17,271 nucleotides of DNA. Origin: Candidatus Fermentibacteraceae bacterium. Its GTDB lineage: Bacteria > Fermentibacterota > Fermentibacteria > Fermentibacterales > JCC-6. How positions within the stretch are numbered: position 1 is the first letter of the stretch; each line of letters begins with the position of its first letter. Shown here one piece after another: positions 13,740 to 17,271 of the stretch. The notes beneath the pieces are model-generated. The model saw only the letters and a program-made list of their open reading frames with translations, was not told the origin of the DNA and did not search any database. The DNA lies in contig JAGGYZ010000332.1 of NCBI GenBank assembly GCA_021162285.1, positions 1 through 17,271 on the forward strand. The letters run 5' to 3'. A program made the translations under genes and the position numbers.

Positions 13740-16223
13740 ATGTCTTCTGTAAGGTACTTCCATATTATCTGGTATGCTTTGCTCCTTATGTTTACCCCTG
13801 GTATAGAGTCTGCTTCCGCCATGGATGCAGGGGAGACTGTTGATCTTCTTGTACCCGATATTTCGTACTTTCCAGACGAACCGCAAACCCGTCAGTTTAC
13901 ATGCAGGGCTGTTACTCCCCATGCGTATTTTCTTGTTCAGGACACCACATTCTTTGATCTTTCCGACCCTGATGATGAGTTTCAGATCATCTGGGACAGT
14001 CTGGTAACACAGGCGGAAGTAGACAGCATTGCTGCACAGTTTGAAGGTGCAGGGGTGAACGTGTTTGCCACAGTAACATCTGTGTTCGGGCCGGTGCCGC
14101 AAACACAGAATGATGACGACAGGCTGTGGATAGTGCTGGCAGATGTACCAGATTATTATCCGGTCCCGAATTCGGGCATTGTCAGGCTGGGAAACAATGT
14201 CTACACATGGCCTGAAGATTTTGACGGTAACGAAAATACAGGTAACAACCACGACGTTTTTTATATTAATCTGGGAGCCTACAAGAATATGCCGGGAGCT
14301 GTGTGGGAGGCTGTGCGACGGTCAATACACACGTGGTCTGTTGCAACCGGGCTGGGGCAGTTTCTTCGAACTGCACACAACCGACTGGAGGAAAAGTGGG
14401 TGGTTCGCGGGCTGGGGGTGGTTGCCCAGTTCTGCTGTTATGGAGTGACCTCTACATTCAGTGGTAATGTAGGAATTGAGTCTTACCTTGGTGCCTTTGC
14501 CAGAGGAGGAGGAATAGAACTTACCTCCTGGCGTTCCGGTCAGACAGGTCAGGATTTTGGAGCAAATCAGGGTGGAGAATTCCTGTGGTTCAAGTATCTT
14601 GAGCAGAGGGCAGGGCCAGGTGTTCTCACAGCGATAGTGCAGTCTTCCGGAACAGGTATGTTGAGCATAGCTTCAGCAATTGATCCATCCGTTCCTGACA
14701 GTGTGGCAATTGAAACCAATTTGTATCCTCTGTACGAAGACTGGCTGATTACAAACATTGTAGCTCACGTGGCAGGCAGCTTTGCCGGTGGAATTTACCG
14801 TTATTCATTTCTTGATGAGGTCGGATATACTTTCACCATGATAGATGAACCGGCTTCATTTATCGGAGAGTTTAATACTTATCCTATCCCAACCTGGATA
14901 GCACCTCATACCTACGGAGTAAGCGCCCAGACCTTTGCCGCCCAGTATGCCAGTTTTGAGGGTGATTATGCTTCCGGTGGTAACACAAAGGTGTATTTTG
15001 ATGGAATGTACAACCAGAACAACGGTTCCGGATCGAACATAAACGGACGCTGGATCGTTCATCGTGTTGTGTTTGCGGACGACTCTACACTTCAATCCGT
15101 CGATTCTCTGGAATTCGACGATATTTTCAACGGGACATTTGAACTTGACGGCAGCAGAACATGCCTGGTTCTTACCAACAACAACCCTGGAGGTACCGCA
15201 ATGATACGGTACTCCCTCAGCCAGGACACTGCATCGAAGAGTCTTTTTCTTTCTGCGCACCAGAACCAGATGAATCAGCATTTTCTTCAGGTCTATACCT
15301 CTCTGTTCCGTGATGATACTCAGATTCCGTACGGCTATGACTGGGTTGGCCCCAGGCTTGAGATCTCCAGCCTTGCACCGGATGGCTCACCGGACAGCAC
15401 AGCGATACTTGAGATGACTCCGTTAACAGGTACTCTGTGGACAGGGAGGGCATACTCCTGGTCCGCCGGGAACTACCGACTTGTGTGCAGCGGATATGAC
15501 AGCCTTGGACTGGGTTGCAGCGATTCACTTCAGTTTGCTGTTGGTTATTGTGGAGCAGACGAACTTGTTCTTGACATTCAGACAGCTGAACTTGAGATTG
15601 CCGGAGGCACACTTCCTGCACAAGCTCAGGCGAGTCTGATCGAAGCAAATGCACTGAGTATCCCTGTCGGCTGTGACATTTCCCTGAGTTCAACCGGGGC
15701 AATTCTTACTGGAATTATTGAAGGGCCTGTTAGCGTGTATCCAGGTGTGGGAGTTCTTTCTTTTCCCGCTGAATCGTGTGAGGGAGCGATATTCCGGTTT
15801 GACGGAGAGCAGTGGCAGGAACTGGAAAGCTATTTCATTGAAGGAAGAATGTATGCGTCTGTAGCACATGATGGAGTTCATGTTCTGGGGCAGAGCCCCG
15901 GATTGTTTTCTCCTGCTATTTCATCAGGTCCTGTTTTGCAGGGCAGTTTTCCCAATCCCTTTTTGTCTCAGGTTTCTTTCCGGTTTTCAATACCAGAGGT
16001 TTCAGTGGTATCTCTCAATGTATATGACATCACAGGAAGGCTTCTGAAAACTATTGTTGATCATGAGTTACCCGTAGGTCTGCATACGGTTTCGTGGAAC
16101 GGCAGAGACAATTCCGGTAGTTCAATCCCTTCGGGAGTGTATTTTGCAAGGCTTGAGACATTGGGATATTCCGAAACACTGAAGCTTGTCCGTGTTGGAG
16201 TGGGAGGAGGAGGAATGCAATGA
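13740..16223 (+). CDS. Secreted M30-metallopeptidase-like protein lacking HExxH
   Basis: An 827-residue exported protein. ATG 13740 is served by AGGAAGG (13722-13728); a GTG at 13737 is the alternative. The signal peptide ends near GIESASA|MDAGE. The first 350 residues follow the layout of hyicolysin-like (M30) secreted metallopeptidases: an aspartate-rich strand region (NDDDRLWIVLADVPDYY), INLGAYKNMPGAVW, a helix where the zinc motif should be, EEKWVVRGLG, then DFGANQGGEFLWFKYLEQRAGPGVLTAIVQS. But the expected AHExxH reads VRRSIH (R193, R194, H197), and the glutamate of the usual WVNEGL is R223, so zinc catalysis is not expected. Beta domains follow (about 370-720). A FlgD-like/type-A sorting domain closes it (about 733-820: FPNPF, VYDITGRLLKTI, GLHTVSWNGRD, PSGVYFARLE). 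The stop overlaps the next start as ATGA. Likely a surface binding or structural protein derived from a peptidase. Confidence 0.75.
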   Translation: MSSVRYFHIIWYALLLMFTPGIESASAMDAGETVDLLVPDISYFPDEPQTRQFTCRAVTPHAYFLVQDTTFFDLSDPDDEFQIIWDSLVTQAEVDSIAAQFEGAGVNVFATVTSVFGPVPQTQNDDDRLWIVLADVPDYYPVPNSGIVRLGNNVYTWPEDFDGNENTGNNHDVFYINLGAYKNMPGAVWEAVRRSIHTWSVATGLGQFLRTAHNRLEEKWVVRGLGVVAQFCCYGVTSTFSGNVGIESYLGAFARGGGIELTSWRSGQTGQDFGANQGGEFLWFKYLEQRAGPGVLTAIVQSSGTGMLSIASAIDPSVPDSVAIETNLYPLYEDWLITNIVAHVAGSFAGGIYRYSFLDEVGYTFTMIDEPASFIGEFNTYPIPTWIAPHTYGVSAQTFAAQYASFEGDYASGGNTKVYFDGMYNQNNGSGSNINGRWIVHRVVFADDSTLQSVDSLEFDDIFNGTFELDGSRTCLVLTNNNPGGTAMIRYSLSQDTASKSLFLSAHQNQMNQHFLQVYTSLFRDDTQIPYGYDWVGPRLEISSLAPDGSPDSTAILEMTPLTGTLWTGRAYSWSAGNYRLVCSGYDSLGLGCSDSLQFAVGYCGADELVLDIQTAELEIAGGTLPAQAQASLIEANALSIPVGCDISLSSTGAILTGIIEGPVSVYPGVGVLSFPAESCEGAIFRFDGEQWQELESYFIEGRMYASVAHDGVHVLGQSPGLFSPAISSGPVLQGSFPNPFLSQVSFRFSIPEVSVVSLNVYDITGRLLKTIVDHELPVGLHTVSWNGRDNSGSSIPSGVYFARLETLGYSETLKLVRVGVGGGGMQ

Positions 16224-17271
16224 GAAAAACAATACTGTTCTCTTCTCTGATCCTGTTTACTCTCTTTGGTTTTGCCTGTATGCGGAATCCATCTGATCTT
16301 CCGGAACCGGAGGGTTATGACGGTTTTCTTGAACTGGGCTGGCAGGCGGTCTCACAGGGTGAACATCTGAATGCACTTGATTATTTCCAGCAGGCAATAG
16401 CCGTGGATCTTTCCCGTGCAGAGGGATTCCTCGGTGCGGGAGTTGCCTGTCTTTATCTTGAAGATTACTGGAGTCAGGGGGATGCATTCTTCCAGTCAGC
16501 TATTCAGAAGGATTGCGGAAGTTCTGTGGTAATGCAGTATCAGGATGAAGCCCAGGTCCAGGATACAATGTGGACTGTTTTCCAGTGTATTGACTCTGAT
16601 CTTCCACAGGATTCACTGGATATCTGGCTGCCGTTGACAGCGGATTCCGGAGAGGTCTGGGTGGGAAACCAAATTTATAATTACCTGGTCAATAACCAGT
16701 TGAGTACTGATCTGCAATTTAAGTTTACCCCTGTTCATGACAACTCTGTTGCCTGTGTAGATCTGTTCAACATTCAGAGCGGAGCTTTCTACAGCGGAGA
16801 CAGTACAGTTGCAGGTTCAGTCTACCTCACAGTTCCACTTCTAAAACTTGATATTGAACAGGGGATTGACTACTACACGTGGATAATGGTAAACCAGAAC
16901 ATCATTTACAACTATGCTACATTAAATACACCGAATAAGCAGAGCCAGATTACCCTTGACGCTCTTGCAGCAAGAGTCATGCTTCAGGAGGTTAGAGGCG
17001 GTACCGGAGATCTTCTTCAATCAGTGGCATCTGTAGCGGGATTGCTGCAGATCGCTCCTGATTTCAAATTCGGAAACGATACCCCTATTCGGGAAAGTGT
17101 TTTTGACACGGACATTGTAGATGTTTCAGCTTCAGCTGCCTCTTATGCCTTTCTAAACGAAAAGTACATAAATTCGTGGTTTATATGTAAGCAGGTCGGG
17201 TACGGTCTTGAACTTGACTCCCAGTCCGAAAACTTTCTGCTGGACCTGCTTGAGGTTATTGCTCAGATGGG
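16220..17271 (+). CDS. TPR-containing lipoprotein, 3' end outside the window
   Basis: ATG 16220 overlaps the preceding stop (ATGA) and has a strong GGAGGAGGAGGA (16203-16214) 5 nt upstream. It runs open to the window end (350 codons plus 2 nt). The signal MRKTILFSSLILFTLFGFAC suggests lipidation at C20, although the lipobox GFAC is loose. Residues about 34-95 form tetratricopeptide repeats: GFLELGWQAVSQGEHLNALDY, FQQAIAVDLSRAEGFLGAGVA, LYLEDYWSQGDAFFQSAIQKD. The next 250 residues contain a beta-rich stretch (VWVGNQIYNYLVNN ... CVDLFNIQSGAFYSG) and an alpha-helical part (ALAARVMLQEV ... FLLDLLEVIAQM) that I do not recognise. Translational coupling to the peptidase-like gene suggests a periplasmic assembly or secretion partner for it, which is inference. 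Confidence 0.8.
   Translation, partial: MRKTILFSSLILFTLFGFACMRNPSDLPEPEGYDGFLELGWQAVSQGEHLNALDYFQQAIAVDLSRAEGFLGAGVACLYLEDYWSQGDAFFQSAIQKDCGSSVVMQYQDEAQVQDTMWTVFQCIDSDLPQDSLDIWLPLTADSGEVWVGNQIYNYLVNNQLSTDLQFKFTPVHDNSVACVDLFNIQSGAFYSGDSTVAGSVYLTVPLLKLDIEQGIDYYTWIMVNQNIIYNYATLNTPNKQSQITLDALAARVMLQEVRGGTGDLLQSVASVAGLLQIAPDFKFGNDTPIRESVFDTDIVDVSASAASYAFLNEKYINSWFICKQVGYGLELDSQSENFLLDLLEVIAQM

Noticed and set aside
13656..14252. 198-codon minus-strand frame opposite the start of the M30-like gene
   Set aside because: Shadow of the plus-strand gene, which has signal peptide, ribosome binding site and family pattern; the antisense peptide is Cys/His-rich without domains.

Overview
The window (about 46-48% G+C by eye) looks like a piece of an uncultured bacterium of the FCB type, for example Fermentibacterota/Aegiribacteria, Eisenbacteria or WOR-3-like lineages. 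The reasons are large secreted mosaic proteins carrying C25 (gingipain-like) peptidase, FG-GAP/VCBS propeller, CARDB and FlgD-like/type-A sorting C-terminal domains, with lipoproteins and a predicted outer-membrane barrel beside them. The phylum assignment is inference; no marker gene decides it.

Layout. (1) 142-494: a one-piece tmRNA (ssrA) with encoded CCA, the G3-U pair for alanylation and a clear PK1 pseudoknot, but almost no room for a tag reading frame. (2) 745-7618: a promoter and a two-gene stop/start-overlapping unit encoding a 1780-residue secreted C25-type cysteine peptidase and a 475-residue secreted FG-GAP repeat protein. (3) 7619-8295: a gene-poor junction with a decayed antisense repeat, a 23-nt near-copy of the tmRNA 3' end (att-like), a perfect 10-bp inverted repeat with a 6-nt centre, and a hairpin-rich leader. 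(4) 8296-10325: a translationally coupled pair, a DUF4062 protein followed by an AlbA_2/Schlafen-type plus GHKL ATPase plus winged-helix protein. This is the best candidate for an undescribed system, probably defence or stress related. (5) 10326-10901: two arrays of a 10-bp repeat based on CCGGCCAWAT, and a 46-residue orphan small protein. (6) 11004-11345: second copy of the dispersed antisense repeat. (7) 11407-12502: a promoter and two overlapping genes for an outer-membrane barrel and a glycine-zipper lipoprotein. (8) 12503-13575: a graveyard with a secreted-protein fragment, the third copy of the repeat, a promoter overlapped by a perfect 13-bp inverted repeat, and a frameshifted, 3'-truncated AAA ATPase. 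(9) 13740-17271: a secreted protein resembling M30-type metallopeptidases but lacking HExxH, overlapping by ATGA a TPR lipoprotein cut by the window end.

How it fits together. Housekeeping-like envelope and secreted-protein units (2, 7, 9) alternate with accessory or decayed DNA (3-6, 8). The duplicated tmRNA 3' end suggests that 495-7935 was once bounded by att sites. No integrase is left in the window, so the boundaries rest on the repeats alone. Names of domains are read from sequence motifs, not from database searches.
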